Source: Setophaga petechia (Eukaryota; Chordata; Aves; Passeriformes; Parulidae). Taken from it: a DNA stretch of 64,000 nucleotides. Shown one piece after another: positions 1 through 13,000 of this stretch. A model generated the notes under the pieces. That model was not told the origin of the DNA. It saw only the letters and a list, made by a program, of their open reading frames with translations, and made no database searches. Position numbers and translations under genes: made by a program. The stretch spans positions 6,698,503 through 6,762,502 of the forward strand of contig JANCRA010000007.1 of the NCBI GenBank assembly GCA_024362935.1. Reading direction: 5' to 3'. The first letter of the stretch is position 1; every line of letters starts with the position of its first letter.

Positions 1-2297
1 AACTGCAGGAAGTTGCTATGCCCATTAAAATCAGATGTAGGAACTGCATTCCTTTAATTTACTTGCAAAAATAGTTCCAGTATAGCAGATTTACGAATGC
101 CAGCTTATGCTACCAGCTGAATCCTCCAAACCTCATGTCATATTCTGGCCTCTAACAAGATCTAGAGCTTCTTAGATTTAAGGTACACTTTCAATTAAAC
201 AAATGTGTTTTTTCTCATAAGGCACACCACTTCCTACTTCCTTTTCTGCTCTTTCTCCCATCTTATTTTACCACTGATCTCAAATCCAATAAACGACCAT
301 AATTATCCAAAACAATTTTTTACATAGTGTTTTTATAAGGACACAGCTAGAGCCCCCTGAAGCATTTGGGAATATTTTGAGAAACAGAAGGTATATATTC
401 ATACATAAAAGGAAGTGAGAACATCCCCTTGGATAATGAATCCTAGTTATGGACACAAATAGTGTTTGCTGGGCTCTCAAAGGGTATAAATGTGCCTGAG
501 GAAATGAATCCACCAGAAACTGAGTCCTGGGAAGGACAGTGGAGATGCTGCTGCTCTCTCTTCATGCTGTTACTGAGCTTTACACTATATAGATTTTATT
601 TATTACCAGCAATTTTGAACTTTCCCATGTGACAGAGGAGTGCAGTCAGTTCCCAAAGAGCAGCCAAGCAGCTTTCAAATACATCATGCAGTCTGAAAAC
701 AAAAAGAGGATCAGATACAGAGCTCAAAAACAGAGCTCAAAACGAAGCTGTTCTTTAACTTGATGATTGTAAAGTGATATACTGCAATATAATCACTAAC
801 AAACAATTAATTTACTGACTTGCCAATCTCTAATAAAACAGCACCAAACAGACATGGTATTTTCAGCATCAATCCTAATTTTTGGTTTCCTGCCCTTCTG
901 TCACCTGTGGGCTTCTCTGCATGGCCTCATGTTCTATAGATTAGACCCATGTGAACCTTTTGCAGGGAAAGGTAGTCTGCCACAAACATGGGGTTTATCA
1001 CCACAAAACTATTTGAAAAATCTCTGTTAAACTTGGCCCAATACTTTGGCTGAAGTGGAAGCAGCAGGTGCTTTACCCTTCCATTCAGTGGTGAGCCCAC
1101 TTCCAGAGGTTGTGGATGACTTGTCTTTTCCAAAACAGCAGAACAGCTTCCAGGGAGAGGTCATCCACACCTTCTCTAGTCAACCAGTCTCAACAGCCCT
1201 TAGAAAGAAACTGGGCACAGAGTCTAAAAATGTATTTCAAAAATGTTAGGTCAGTCTTTTTTACTGAATATTATCGCTGTTCAAATAACAATAAAATAAT
1301 AATAAAACAACTTCTTGTTCAAAAAATCACATTAGAAGAGGAAGGAAAAACAGCTCCCACTGATGAATGGGGGAAGGTAAATATGCTGTGACTGCCTCCA
1401 AATTTTATGGTGTCCCCATAAACATGATGCACAACAGTAATAAAGTCAGACTTACATGATTTGAAAAGTACATGTACAACAATACGAAGGGTCAATCATG
1501 TCCCTGGCCTGACAACTTTATTCCTGCAATGGGTCATTATTACAATGGGACATTTTAGCACACCGAGATATTTCAAGGTAAAAAGACAATTACAGGACCA
1601 GGTACATTATGAATGCAATAATTACATTCCACAGTTGCATTTCACCAAAAGGAAAAGACAATAGTATGCCATAAGCCATAGTGACATGCAAAACTTTCTT
1701 CTGAATCACAATAAGCCTTTTGACACAATATTACAGCAACGCTTTTGTTTCTCCTAATCCACTGTCACAACATTTGATTCTACCTAGTGAATGCAGCAAT
1801 ACAGAAAATACCACTTTTATTTGTCTGGAATGAGAAGAGGTTTTTTGCAATCAGTTTCCTACTGATAATCACTTGAATGTCTACATACCTTAGGCAACTG
1901 ACTGCCCACTTGGAAAACCACTTATTACTCTGCCAACCTGTTACACACAGTTAATCTTCTTTACGGCCCTTTCAAGGTGAAAAAACACTAGAAGTTTGGA
2001 AGTAGATGAGGAGCAAACCCAGAATTCACATGAAGATCCTTCATATGACTCTACCTCCAAACTTTTACCTTCTCAGAAGAGTCTACTCCTCCTACTGTCC
2101 CTAGCCCATGACTGAGCAGTCTTTTTCTCCTGGCTCTGCATTGTCACAATGTGATTTATCCTCAACTGGGGACCACAGCTGCTTGCCACAAAAGGGAAGA
2201 AAACTTCTGCAGCCTCCTGACAAGTTTTCCAGAGTCAACAGTAGCTTCTTGCCACACAGCCATGCCAAGTAGTGTTCTGCACTGCTGTACATGAGAG
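1..2297. other. AT-rich noncoding stretch, no gene seen
   Basis: I see no gene or repeat that I recognise here. A 13-bp unit (cagagctcaaaaa) is directly duplicated at 718-743. A frame on the plus strand is open at about 1046-1246, but it begins at TTG rather than ATG and is not flanked by convincing splice sites. The frame ending at 1376 is followed by a GTAAAT donor-like sequence but has only a poor acceptor. I treat both as chance open frames. Confidence 0.6.
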
Positions 2298-2666
2298 ATG
2301 AATCAAAGGAAGATAATCCACTGGAGCACACCCCCCCAAGGTTTTCTCTCTCAAGGTTTTAGGGGGTGCAGCCTCCCTTTTATCCTGAATTCCCAGCTGC
2401 ACGTTGCCCTTTTCATTTCCCCATCAGCCAAGGTATTAGGAAGATACAGACTTCCCAAACCACCTATTGATATCCCCCTTGAACCTGTCACTTTACCCCA
2501 AAGTTCAGAAACTCTGACTTGTGCAGACCCTTGTTGGTTTGAGGCCCCAAGCTGGCCTGATAAAGAACCCACTCCCCAAAGTCAGCAGAAACACTGAGAC
2601 CCATTTCAAAGACATTAACATCAAATTGTTTGTAAAGACACCAGCACACATCTTCCCTCCAAGATC
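2298..2666. mobile_element. Interspersed repeat, ERV/LTR-like, copy A
   Basis: This block is clearly related to 55715-56068 in the same orientation. Shared landmarks, in order, are: 'ccactg(g)agg(c)acac', 'ggttttctctctcaaggtt', 'cccttttatcctgaa/cccttttaccctgaa' followed by 'tcccagctgc', 'cttcccaaaccacct', 'aagttcagaaactc', and near the end 'tttgt(a/g)aagaca ... agcacacatctt'. Two copies 53 kb apart with shared internal order show a dispersed repeat. The motif set resembles avian ERV LTR sequence as I know it, but the family is inferred and I do not assign a strand. The open frame across it is not a recognised protein. Confidence 0.6.
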
Positions 2667-2829
2667 TTACTGTAAAGGTGATGGAGGATCTCACATTTAT
2701 TTAGAACTGCAGCAATTCTTTATAAAAAGAATTGCATGTATTTTTTTCTCCAAGCAAGAGTGTGTATATGTTAACCAAGAAGCATCTGATATGAAACACC
2801 AGTGAAAGGAAAAGAAGCCATAATCTTAT

Positions 2830-3190
2830 CTTTTTTTACTATATTCAGCAGATTCAATTAGGTATACCTAATTTGCAGTGCTTTATCTGGGGCATCACTG
2901 CACAAATAAATGAGGCAGCAGGACCTTTATTTGGGATTCTTTTCTCTGTGCTAGCAAAGCACAACAGTCATAAACCCAGTTTAAGCATCAATGGCTGGTT
3001 TATGCTGCCCAAGTGATAAAAACCACTTAGAGCTTATCAGTCAATATGCACCTCCATTTATCAGAGGATAATTTATTCCAGTTGCACATAAGTGACTGGA
3101 AATCAAAAATCTTTAGCTTGTTTCCTCCTGCATATCAGCTTCCCCACTTGAAACTATTTTATTTGCATGTTGTTGCAAAGTTTATTTATC
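2830..3190. other. Possible conserved noncoding element
   Basis: The stretch is rich in homeobox-like and GATA-like words (caattagg, taatttgc, gataat, ttatcag) and has no repeat signature or usable reading frame. It holds an 18-bp perfect palindrome at 2856-2873 (aattaggtatacctaatt). Such texture is typical of conserved developmental enhancers, but conservation cannot be judged from a single sequence. Confidence 0.25.
2856..2873. repeat. 18-bp perfect palindrome
   Basis: The sequence aattaggtatacctaatt equals its own reverse complement over all 18 positions; the next flanking pair does not match. Its ATTA/TAAT ends resemble paired homeodomain sites. Confidence 0.9.
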
Positions 3191-3760
3191 ATTTTATATC
3201 CATCTGAGAAACTTTGAGAAATCCTTGAGGAGAAACTGCAGTAAACTGGATATATTTGTTCAAGCTGGAACATTATCTTTTATTGTGCAAAGATTTTTAT
3301 TCTGTATTAACTTTGAACATGACCTTTGGTTTATGGTTCCAGTCACCACAGTGAAATTAGACTGTAAGACTGTGACCTCCCCTTGAAAAAGGGAAAATCA
3401 GTCCATTAATTATTACTCCAAAAGGGCTCAAAAATACACAGGGTTCAAATGTAAAGACACTGTAAAAGACAACTCTTGCAGCATAAGGGCAAGTAAAATA
3501 CTTTGCTGCCAGTGTTTGGTTAAAGCATAGCTTTAGCATTGCTAACATGGAAAAACATAGAATAGCTGGGACAGGAATTGCTTGGATCCCAGTTAAGAAA
3601 TTTGACTGAAAAATGTAAATTTATTTTACTCAGAAGATTGTGACAATTTGGGATGCACATTACATCCTGGACTGATAAATACACAAGTCCACTTTGGCCA
3701 CCCGTCATAGCATGGCTTTCCCTGCCACCTTGCCACACTGGCTGTGTCCCAACAGCTGAA
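3191..3760. other. Noncoding stretch, nothing recognised
   Basis: AT-rich DNA without a repeat, RNA gene or exon that I can support. Base composition becomes more C-rich towards the minisatellite that follows. Confidence 0.6.
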
Positions 3761-3965
3761 CTCCCACCACCCCAAGCAGCAAGGTCACAGCAGTCTGTGA
3801 ACTCCCACCACCCCAAGCAGCAAGGTCACAGCAGTCTGTGAACTCCCACCACCCCAAGCAGCAAGGTCACAGCAGTCTGTGAACTCCCACCACCCCAAGC
3901 AGCAAGGTCACAGCAGTCTGTGAACTCCCACCACCCCAAGCAGCAAGGTCACATCAGTCTGTTGG
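3761..3965 (+). repeat. Minisatellite, 41-bp unit, five copies
   Basis: The word 'ctcccaccaccccaagcagc' starts at 3761, 3802, 3843, 3884 and 3925, giving a strict 41-bp period. The unit continues with 'aaggtcacagcagtctgtgaa'. The first four copies appear identical; the fifth differs near its end (cacatcag, then gttgg instead of gtgaa). The lack of divergence points to recent expansion or homogenisation. The period is not a multiple of three, so a protein repeat is unlikely. The unit is C-rich on the plus strand. Confidence 0.95.
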
Positions 3966-5238
3966 CTGGGATCACTCCCTGGGCCAGCCCAACTCAAGGG
4001 ACAAAAACCAAGGGAGAGTCCTTGCCAACATTATCATAGCACAGACAGCTGTGGGTTCTGGCACTGCTTCTTTTCCTGCATGACTCAGCTCTGAGCAAAG
4101 AAAAACACTGGAGATGAAGATGATTTGATCAGTTACCTTGATCATGAGGACAGTGGTAGTTCCACAAAAAATTATGGATGAGGATGTAATAGAAAGAGCT
4201 TGGGCAGAGAAATCAGGAACTCTGACTTGAAAAAGATAAACTTTACAAAACAGTAAATGTGTATGACACAAACAGCCCAGAGTAAAGCCTTCTGTGATAC
4301 TCCTTCAGCCTCTTTCCTTCACAAAATTTTGAATATCAGGGGCAAAAGTTTAATGGGTCATCTGACCTGTTAAAAACAGGTGATGTCTTGAATAGTCAGC
4401 AATCTGCTTCCTTCAAATCAAGGAAACACTCTATAGGCAATGAACAAGAGATTAGTGCTCTTGCTAGCTTTACATCAAGTATTCTTCATATTTCACTGTT
4501 TCAATGACATCAGAAAGTAACAAACATAAAAATGTGTCGATTCTGCAAATTTTGCATTTTTCTCTACTTTTTTGCTATTTCCCTTAAGATCAAGGCTTTG
4601 ATATTTAAAAAAATCTTGTGTTTATATGTATTTACATTACAAAGATCCTTCACAGTAAGAAGTATTGCCCTTCCTTTAACTTTAGTCATATATACCTGCC
4701 TGAAGGAAAAAATTTTTAAAAAATGGTGGGGGGGTGGGGTTTTCCTTCCCTCTACTCACATCAATGATGTCTTAATTTCAAAGATCAGCAGAGACTTTGT
4801 AAAGGATGTCCTGACAAACCTCAGATTAATCTTTCAGAAAGTCACCTTCATCATATAAAATGATATAATTTTTACCAGAGAAGAGAAAGATAAAGACCAA
4901 TCAACACACTTGCCTCTGAAAAAGTCTAGTCAAACCATTTATCTGACATTTAGGCATATTAACATAATTAAAAACACATTCCTGCATCTAGCATAAAATA
5001 CCTTTAGTTCTATATTCCCTAGAGACCTACTGGGAAAAAAAAAAGAAAAAGAGCTGATTATCATGATAAAGATCAAAAAGGGGAAGGACATATTTCTCCC
5101 TTGAAAACCTTGGTTGTTACTAAGTGGTTTTAAAAAACAACAAGCAGGAACATGCAGTTTGCTGACTATGCTTATGCAGGGGTTAGACCTGAAGGACATG
5201 ATGCCCTCCAGGGTGACCTGGACAAAAAAAAATCAAGA
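3966..5238. other. Noncoding stretch with one weak exon-like segment
   Basis: No gene is recognised. A minus-strand segment at 4137-4225 is open in one frame, with a pyrimidine-rich acceptor before it and GTAACT after it; this is weak evidence for an exon. A G-run at 4726-4739 (ggtgggggggtgggg region) follows an A/T-rich run. It has too few separated G-tracts for a standard quadruplex call. Confidence 0.5.
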
Positions 5239-5526
5239 GAGACTATTTACAAGAGCATGTAATGACAGGACAACTGGGTCCCAAACTGAAAGGAGGTAGG
5301 TTTGGATGGGATATTGGGAAGAAACTCTTCCCTGTGAGGGCAGTGAGGCCCTAGCACAGGGTGCCCAGAGAAGGTGTGGCTGCCCCATCCCTGAAAGTGT
5401 CTCAGGTCAGGTTGGGTGAGGCTTGGAGCAACCTGGAATGGTGGAAGGTGTCCTTGCCCTTGGCAGGTGGTTGGACAGGATGGTCTTTAAGGTCCCTTCC
5501 AACTCAAACTATTCTGGAATTCTAGG
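5239..5526 (+). mobile_element. CR1 LINE, 3' fragment
   Basis: This is a classic avian CR1 3' end. It begins with 'gactatttacaagagcatgt', continues through 'gatattgggaagaaactctt' and 'ctgtgagggcagtgaggccc', and ends with 'ctttaaggtcccttccaact' and a degenerate 'attctggaattcta' tail. CR1 elements in birds are almost always 5'-truncated copies of this kind, made by reverse transcription starting at the 3' end. No intact reverse transcriptase frame is present, so the copy is dead. Confidence 0.92.
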
Positions 5527-8370
5527 TTCCCATGGTTTTAGCCTGCACTTCAAAAAGCATTATTAATCTTGGATATTGATGGAATTATGACATTTGCCTC
5601 CATTTCTTCTCCTAAATGTCTTGAACTTTGTCTGCAGTCATTTACAAATATACACACTATTCAGATCTTCCATCTTGGAATTAAATGCAGATTTGCAAGG
5701 TTCAGGCAAGCTGCACCCAGCTCTGAAGTCCCCTACCAACAGCTGTGTTGAGTAACACACTGCCAGGCAATATGTGTTGTTCCTGCCAAGGAATGGAGTT
5801 CTCAGAGCTGTGTGGCCCAAATGCCAGACCTCACCCACCTTGCTGTTTCCATCCACTTGGGAAACTCATACTGCAAGAAGCACATCTAAGCAATATGATT
5901 TTGTTCAGCTTGTTTCCAGAAAGCATCTAGTTCTGCTTCTGAATATGGTTTAGATAAATCTTCTTATCATCTATTACAAAAGCAGGAACTCTCCCCTTTC
6001 CCTGAAATAATACAGCCAGATTCCCCATCATGGGTTAGCTACATGAACATGTCTTTGAGAACAAAAATATTCTCACCAAACCCAGGTGTCAGAACCCCAC
6101 CAAAACCACATGTGAAGCTCTATTATCTATTTCTGAGTATGTTGTAATGACATTTATTTCTTTTCAGATCTAACTGTTGGTGACTTTTCCATAGTGAGAC
6201 ACTGAGACACTGCTCTGGGTGCTCCAGCTGAATTTCCAAGACTTCTTCCACAAACTGACTCACCACACTTTGGCAGGTCAGATCTGAGGGCTATTAATGG
6301 TCTTACCAGATATTTGATTCTGAGATACCCACAATGAAAGAGGATGGTATAAAGTCACTTCAAGTCATACATGATGCTCTATAACCATGTGTGACACAGA
6401 GCATCACACCATTTCCTCACATTGTGCAACAGAAGCTACTTCAATAAAAGGAAAAGCAGTATTAAAAGGGTAGAACAGGAGTGAGTCATTCTCAGTTTTA
6501 ACACTTTGAAACCTAGGAAATGGGAGAAGGGAGGCAGACACAATCAATGAATATTCAAACTGCCTGAGCACAAGATTTTAGCAGCAAGTCAGTACAACAC
6601 CTAAAGTTACACCTTATGTTCATCCCTTTTGGGGAAACAGTTTGAAGCTCAGACCAAACTCCTTCCCCCTGTCTTCTACCAGACTTTCTCCCTGGAAACT
6701 TTACCCCAGTGTGTTACAGACGTAATACTGTGGGACACTGGGAAGGTAAAAAAGTTATATAGAAATAAGGCTCAAAAAAATACACCTATTTCCTTGGGAC
6801 CTGCATTCTCTATTGACAACACTAAGGACACAAAATTTTCAATGCATCTTTCCCAGTTTCCCTGTAAAATTCTCACCTCCTCTTAAAAACAAAACAGAAC
6901 TGCTGCACTTCTCTCCCTATATGCTGGCCATAGATAGCTTTAAATAGCTTGGGATTGATTACTGGATTGAATAACCCAAAAAAGCTAAGGCTGTGAGCAC
7001 AGCCCTTAGTAACATACAAGGCTGAGTAACATACAGCTTGCCCCAGTTTAGAAGGAAAGGCAGATGAAAATTAACAAAGTATTTGGGTGATAGCACAAGC
7101 AGGAAGTTCTGTAACATGGGCCTGTTATTTTCTGGCTTGTAAAGGCATCTTCTGGAGGACATGTGATTGCTGTCCAAAGCCCTGTATTTTTCATTCTTAC
7201 AAAATGATGTAATTGCAGCCAAATACCAGAGACAACATTTTGCTTTTACAAAACAACAAAGCAAAACTGATGTGTATTGATCTGTCCACAAAGCCACAAG
7301 CCTCAAAGTAGAACTCTTCATACTGTGAGATTTCTCTTCTGATTGTGTTACTCTACCTATGTCACAGATATATTTTAGTCATTCAGTGGCATTAGCAGTA
7401 AGTTTGCTGATAGGGATGCCTGTGTTTATGTTGCTAATATAGGACTGAGATTCAGCAATTTTATACTGAAGACATTTGAACTTGTTTCACTGCTGAATGC
7501 CAGTGGAATTATATGTCTCTTATCTAAGTAGATGTCTGACTATTATGTCAAGAAACAGATTTTTCCTAGAACTTGAAATGACTTACCCATTAAAGTACTT
7601 TCTTCTTCTTTTGAAAACCTTGGGAAAAGTCCCCAAATGTATGTGTGTGTAAGCATCTTCTCAGTGTTACACTGAACAGCTCATGGCTAAAACTAGTTGT
7701 AACACAGGTGCAAAACATGAGGAGACAAATTATATCAGGTGGCCAGTGTTGTTACTACAATCAGAGACACAGGAATCCCTGGAGCAGCAGATATACAGAA
7801 GGACAGAAAAGCTTTTCAGAGATTATGGGAATGGCAGTTCAACCTTGGCTTTAGCAAGTTTTGGTAGGAACACTCCATGGAAATAGCTTTGAGGGTTTGA
7901 GAACAGTCAAGTACAGGCATGGGAAGACTGGGAAGGCTTTGAGGGCTTTGGGATGAGGCAGAACACTTCTCATTGTGCCAAGAGAGGGGTGAGCCACCAG
8001 CTCTGCCAGGTTATCTAGGGTGGCAGAGGAGAAAGAAAAAGGACAGGGAGAAGAGATTATGAGGTCCCAGCCCACCTGGAGCCCCTGCAGCTGGACCAGG
8101 GTGCAGTCTTCATCTGTGATTAGGGATGGTCTGCCCCTATAATGGCACACAACAGACCAGGAGGTGGGATGCCATGCAGGAAAAATAATGGTTAACAGCA
8201 GAATGAGTGGGAACACACCTGGGGTTGTTTCATGTTTCATCAGCCAGGACTGGCTCTTGCAGACACAGACTTCAAGCTCTAAAGCCTTCAAAGATACTTC
8301 TCCTCTCAAAGAGCCACAAATTTCCTCCTCTTGAAAATGAAACAACCTGAATGAACTACATGCAGTTTCA
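5527..8370. other. Noncoding stretch, nothing recognised
   Basis: No gene, RNA gene or repeat family that I can name. A short duplication 'gagacact' occurs twice near 6198-6215. The 164-codon minus-strand frame at 7851-8345 has no recognisable domain, no ATG-plus-promoter context and no splice architecture, so I do not call it. Confidence 0.55.
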
Positions 8371-8870
8371 CCTTCTAAGATTTTCCATGTAATGGACTGG
8401 CCATGGCCAGCTACCAGTCACCCACCCAGCCATCACTCCCTCTCTCTCCTAAGCAAGATGGAGAGAAAATAACCAGGAAAATTTTGTAGGTGGAGACTGA
8501 GACAAGGAAGACCATTTACCAATCCCTGCCATGGGCAAAACTGACTCAAGTTGCAGAAAATTAGATCAATTTAGTGCCAGTTAGAATAGAGTTGGACAGT
8601 GAGAAACAAAAACAAAAATTAACACCCTCCTCCTGCTTCTTCTCTGGCACAGCATCACACCTTCAGTCCTCATTCTTCCTCACCAAGCAGCACAGGGATG
8701 GAGGAATACAGGTGACAGTCCCTAACAGCCCCACTCTGCCACCCCTTCCTCCTCACACCCTTCCTTGCCCCACCATGGCCCTGGCACCTGGAGTGGGCCA
8801 CCATGCATATCTTGGCTCCATCATGATAACAGGATCATTGAGGGCACAGGTCTAACCTCTTTGCTGCATC
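8371..8870. mobile_element. ERV/LTR-like remnant
   Basis: The passage containing 'gggcaaaactgactcaag', 'aaaattagatcaatttagtg', 'ccagttagaatagagttgg' and 'gagaaacaaaaacaaaaatt', followed by C/T-rich 'caccctcctcctgcttcttc', matches my memory of a common avian ERV-derived repeat. It shows no coding potential. Boundaries are approximate, orientation is left open, and the family is unverified. Confidence 0.5.
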
Positions 8871-11800
8871 TCTTCATTCTTCTGCCTGTTATTTCATCAA
8901 TTAATGCAGTGAATTACCTTTAAATTCAGGACTTGCCTTTTTATTGAGCTAAAAAACTGCATGACTCTGCATATATGCTATCACTAACAATAAAGCTGAC
9001 ATGGTTTTTCTTCCCTTTTAAAAGGCAAAGCTACTCACCTAAAAATAGCTCCTGCCCTTTAGCCCAGGTTTTATGTGTATGTTTTTCATATTACCATTTC
9101 AGGCTTTTAGCCTCAGTACTGCTATTCCAGTAATTAGATACAAACTGACATGCAAATTGCCAGTAGCAGGTTCCCCTCAGTTATTTCATTTACAGCATGA
9201 TAAAAATTTTACTTCCATGAAAGTCAAAGGCAATGATGGAGAAACAGCTTGCTATGCACTGAGCAGTTGCTGACAGACAACACAGCTCTCTGGCTGTGCA
9301 GACCATGATGGCTGCTGGCACTCCAGGATGTTCCATGCCCAGATGTCCATCAGCATTGTCAAAATGCAGCCTGGGGGCTCCTCACCGACTGAACTCTTTC
9401 CCTGCCTTGTGCTACCCTGCATCCTGTTTCCAAAGGGTCAATGCAAAAAAACCAAACTTCTTTCTTATGTCACTGATGTACTTTTTCCAGTTCATGAGCC
9501 CTCAAATCTCTAGATCCTGCACCACAGCAAGGTTTCCTGTCTCCAGGGCTCTGTCCCACGTTGCCATCACAGCTTCCACCCTGCCAGTGTTCAGATCATT
9601 GACAATTTTGATAGTCACACCAGATATCCCTGTGCCCAATGTCCTGTGCTTTGGACTGCCACAAGAGTTAAGAAAAAAGAGAGCACATCATCACCCAAAG
9701 CACAAGCTTTTACAACCCTATTAATTCTCTGAGCTGCATGACATATTATGCAATCACCATGGAAAAACCACAGTTGTCTGTGTTAGATGAGTGAATGAAA
9801 AACACCTTTAGTGACAACAGATGTCCACATTCTGTTTGGTGCTTTCAGTCTGATGTTTTTAAATATACCTTTTAAAGAGTGCCATTCATTTTTGTTGTCC
9901 AAAAGGTGACAATACCCTCCAGGCTGCTACATGTCTGCTGAAAATTGGGCCACAGTACATTGCTAGCAGGAATAATTTTATACCAGCACATCTTTGATTT
10001 CAGCAAGAATGAAAGCTCCACATAGACTGTGTATCTGTCCTCACATGGAAATAGGGTGTAATCTCCAGGAAGCTGGGCTGGCAGTGAATTAGCTCTTCCT
10101 TCTCCCAAGAGCTGACAAGACATGTGTAAGTGAGAATAAGAAATTCTGGAGATGTGACCATCAACAACCCAAAACACCTAAAAAGGACTCATTTTCCTTT
10201 CAGGTCACATTTACAACAGGTTTGTGTAGCTGCTATAGCAATTAGCACACACAAAAGACCAGTCCCAGGAAAGGGGCAGAGTTCAGCAAAAGGAGCCTTG
10301 TGGAAAATTTGGACTGTGGTGGAGACATCCCCATGACTTGTGCAAAGATAGCTCTGTTTGTAATGTCTGAGGGTTTTCCTATCACATAAACACACACATT
10401 ACCTGTCATTTGGGAGTTTCTATTTGTTAATTTTCCAAACTCCTTTGAGATCCTGATGTTTGATCAGCACCATTTTGATTTTTGATACTGAGTGATGAAA
10501 CTGGAAATAAAAAATGTGTCTGAGTGTGCAGTAGGAAAATGAAGTATTACCTTCTGAGTGTGGTGTGACTAATAACAGTGTCAGCAATCAGATGCTCTCC
10601 AAGACTAGTGCGGTATACTGAAAACAGCCCTTCTGTACTGATAACTTTCAGAAAGGACTGTAATAGCATCCTTTCAACCAGTTTTCCATCTCTGTAGATA
10701 TTTCATTGTGCTCCTAACTTCAATATCACCCTAATAGCAAGGCTTTGCATTGTAATATCCCCAGTGCTCTAGTAGGGCCTAAAAACACCCTGCTGGTAGC
10801 AGAAACCAAGTTTGAGAGCTGCTCCTCAAACAATTCCTTCAGAGGAGGGAACTTTTAAGTATATATATACCTTTGATATAGAAATTTCTTTAGGTGTGAA
10901 ATCTATTATCTTGGTTGCCAGCAGAGGGGACCTTCTTTGCCCTTATCAAATTAAAAGTGTAAATTTCAATTGAAAGGTGAGAGGGGGTGGGATGTTCTCT
11001 TGTTTTGATCTTTTTAAATCAAAGTGAATTGGAGCTCATTAACTTCATGAGTTTGCACATGCTGATTAAAATGGACCCAACTACTCTAACATATGTGCTA
11101 GGCAGCTGGCATTGTTCTAGGAAGAAAAAAGGAACAACCGAGCAGAGCACTGACATGTACTCTTTATTTTAAATAACTTGTGTCTGAATGCCAGTGGTTT
11201 AAAGGGCATGAGGGTTCCCAAAAGTCTAGGAACTACTTTGCCCAGCCATACAATGTACTGCAAGAGGTGGTACTGCTGGTCAGTGGCTGCACCAGCCCAA
11301 ACACAGCTCTGATGCCACTTTAAATAGACTGAACCAGCTCCTAATAGACTGTCTGGTTTCTCCTGTCAGCTACCATGTCATACATATCCATACATAGCCC
11401 AGTTCACATAACTCTGCTTTCACCATTAGCTGCTTGACCTGTAGTCTAAGCACATGCAGATGTACCAGCCAGACCAGCACAAGCACTACAGTTAATGCTC
11501 TACATCCTAACTAGGCTTTATATAATGTCCAGCTCCCTCCATCCCACCCCAGACTGCCATCAGCCCTCAGGCAAATTGTGACCCCTCTGGTTCTCCCCTA
11601 GCCACTCACTCAAGTGCCCTGATACCTTGGCTGCACTGCTGATAATGATGCCAGATTCATCAGGCATCCTTACAATTCCTTCATAAGGCATCCCTATAAC
11701 TGTCAATGAGAGCCTCAACAAAGACTATTCCATACAACAACTAAATTTTGGCACCAGGAGTTCCCATAGGAGGATGAATAAACCTCCTAAATAAACAAGA

Positions 11801-13000
11801 ACAAGGTGGTTCCTACTGGTTTCCTGTAGAAAGGGTTTTTTTATCCTCCAGCCCAGCTGAGCAGAAGTACTTCTGTGTTTTTATCTTCCCTGCTGCAGCA
11901 CTGTAGAGGGATTTGAAAGCCTTTCTGCATGAAGCAGTGGAACAAACACCTATCAGAGGAGGCCAAGCAATTAGGCCAGGGCAGCCATTCAATGGCCACT
12001 GTACCCAATGAGGTGAAGTCAAAATTAACAGCCCCCAAACGGTGCCAGACTGCTACAGATCAGTTTGGTACTGGGAGCACTCGTTTGGAGCTGTTTTAAC
12101 TAGTTGTCATAATAACAGGAGCAACCTTGGTAAACACCACCTCCTTGACACAAAACCCAACAATGGATATGTAGTCAAGCTGAGGAATGGCAAACCTTGA
12201 CAGCAGAAACAATTCAAACAAGGATGGAAGAGAAAACAACACATTCAGGAAGTCACAGTCAGAATTTCCATACCTGTAGGACTCATCACTGATAGCACAG
12301 AGTGTACTTACTGCCTGTCATTCAAGACCTTAACCCCAGGAGAAGCTGATGGGTTTCACCTGGGGTGAGAGCAGTCCCATGTGTACACAGGGAAGCAGCA
12401 GGGTTAGGGCTCACATCTGGCACCTGCACTCATGGCCAGCTTATACAAGTGCCCGATCACCCTGGGGGATCCCAGCACTGCATTACCACCAGTCTATTGC
12501 CCAGGTCCATCTAGTTTCCCAGTGAAACTGTGTTCCTCAAAATACTCATCACTTATCAGTGAAAATCCCATCTGCAAGCCAGCACAGGCACTGTGCTGGT
12601 CAGTTTATTGCATGACACAGTTGGATCATTCCACACACACTTCAAAGGCAAAGGGGAAATTAGCTGGTAAATCTGGGAGACAAAGAGGGAACTGTGGGGA
12701 GGGCCACAGAAAGTCATCTGGGCCTAAAGCACATACCTCATCTCTGCTGCTTCTCTGTTCTTTTCTATAAAATCCTTTTTTTATTCATGCAGGTGAGCAA
12801 GCCTGGGTGGGTGTGCCTCTTCTCCAGACTAGTGTCCAGAATGACCTTGAAATAAAGGATACCAATTCACATCTAGATTTTTTTTCATGGCCTCCACCAA
12901 AGGCACTTGGTTATTTTTCTTTGTTACACAAATTGGCCACTCAGCACATACACAGGAACTTTGCTCCTGAAGAGCCAGCCTGCTTTTCTGGCCAAGTAAA
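8871..13000. other. Noncoding stretch, one CTCF-like site
   Basis: AT-rich DNA without a recognised gene. A CTCF-like core, ccagcagaggg, lies at 10918-10928 on the plus strand. A 10-bp AT palindrome gcatatatgc lies near 8969. No repeat family is recognised, although the GC-richer patches near 9300-9700 and 12360-13000 may hide old repeats. Confidence 0.5.
10915..10931 (+). promoter_or_regulatory. CTCF-like motif
   Basis: The sequence ttgccagcagaggggac matches the CTCF core CCASYAGRKGG in full; the following base is G instead of the preferred C. The motif reads forward on the plus strand. This is a motif match only. Confidence 0.35.

Noticed and set aside
1046..1246. Protein-like plus-strand frame near the left end
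   Set aside because: It begins at TTG, not ATG, and lacks convincing flanking splice sites.
4726..4739. Possible G-quadruplex
   Set aside because: Only two long G-runs and one G pair; four separated tracts of three are not present.
7851..8345. 164-codon minus-strand open frame
   Set aside because: No recognisable family and no splice or promoter signals; it lies in a GC-richer patch next to an ERV-like remnant.
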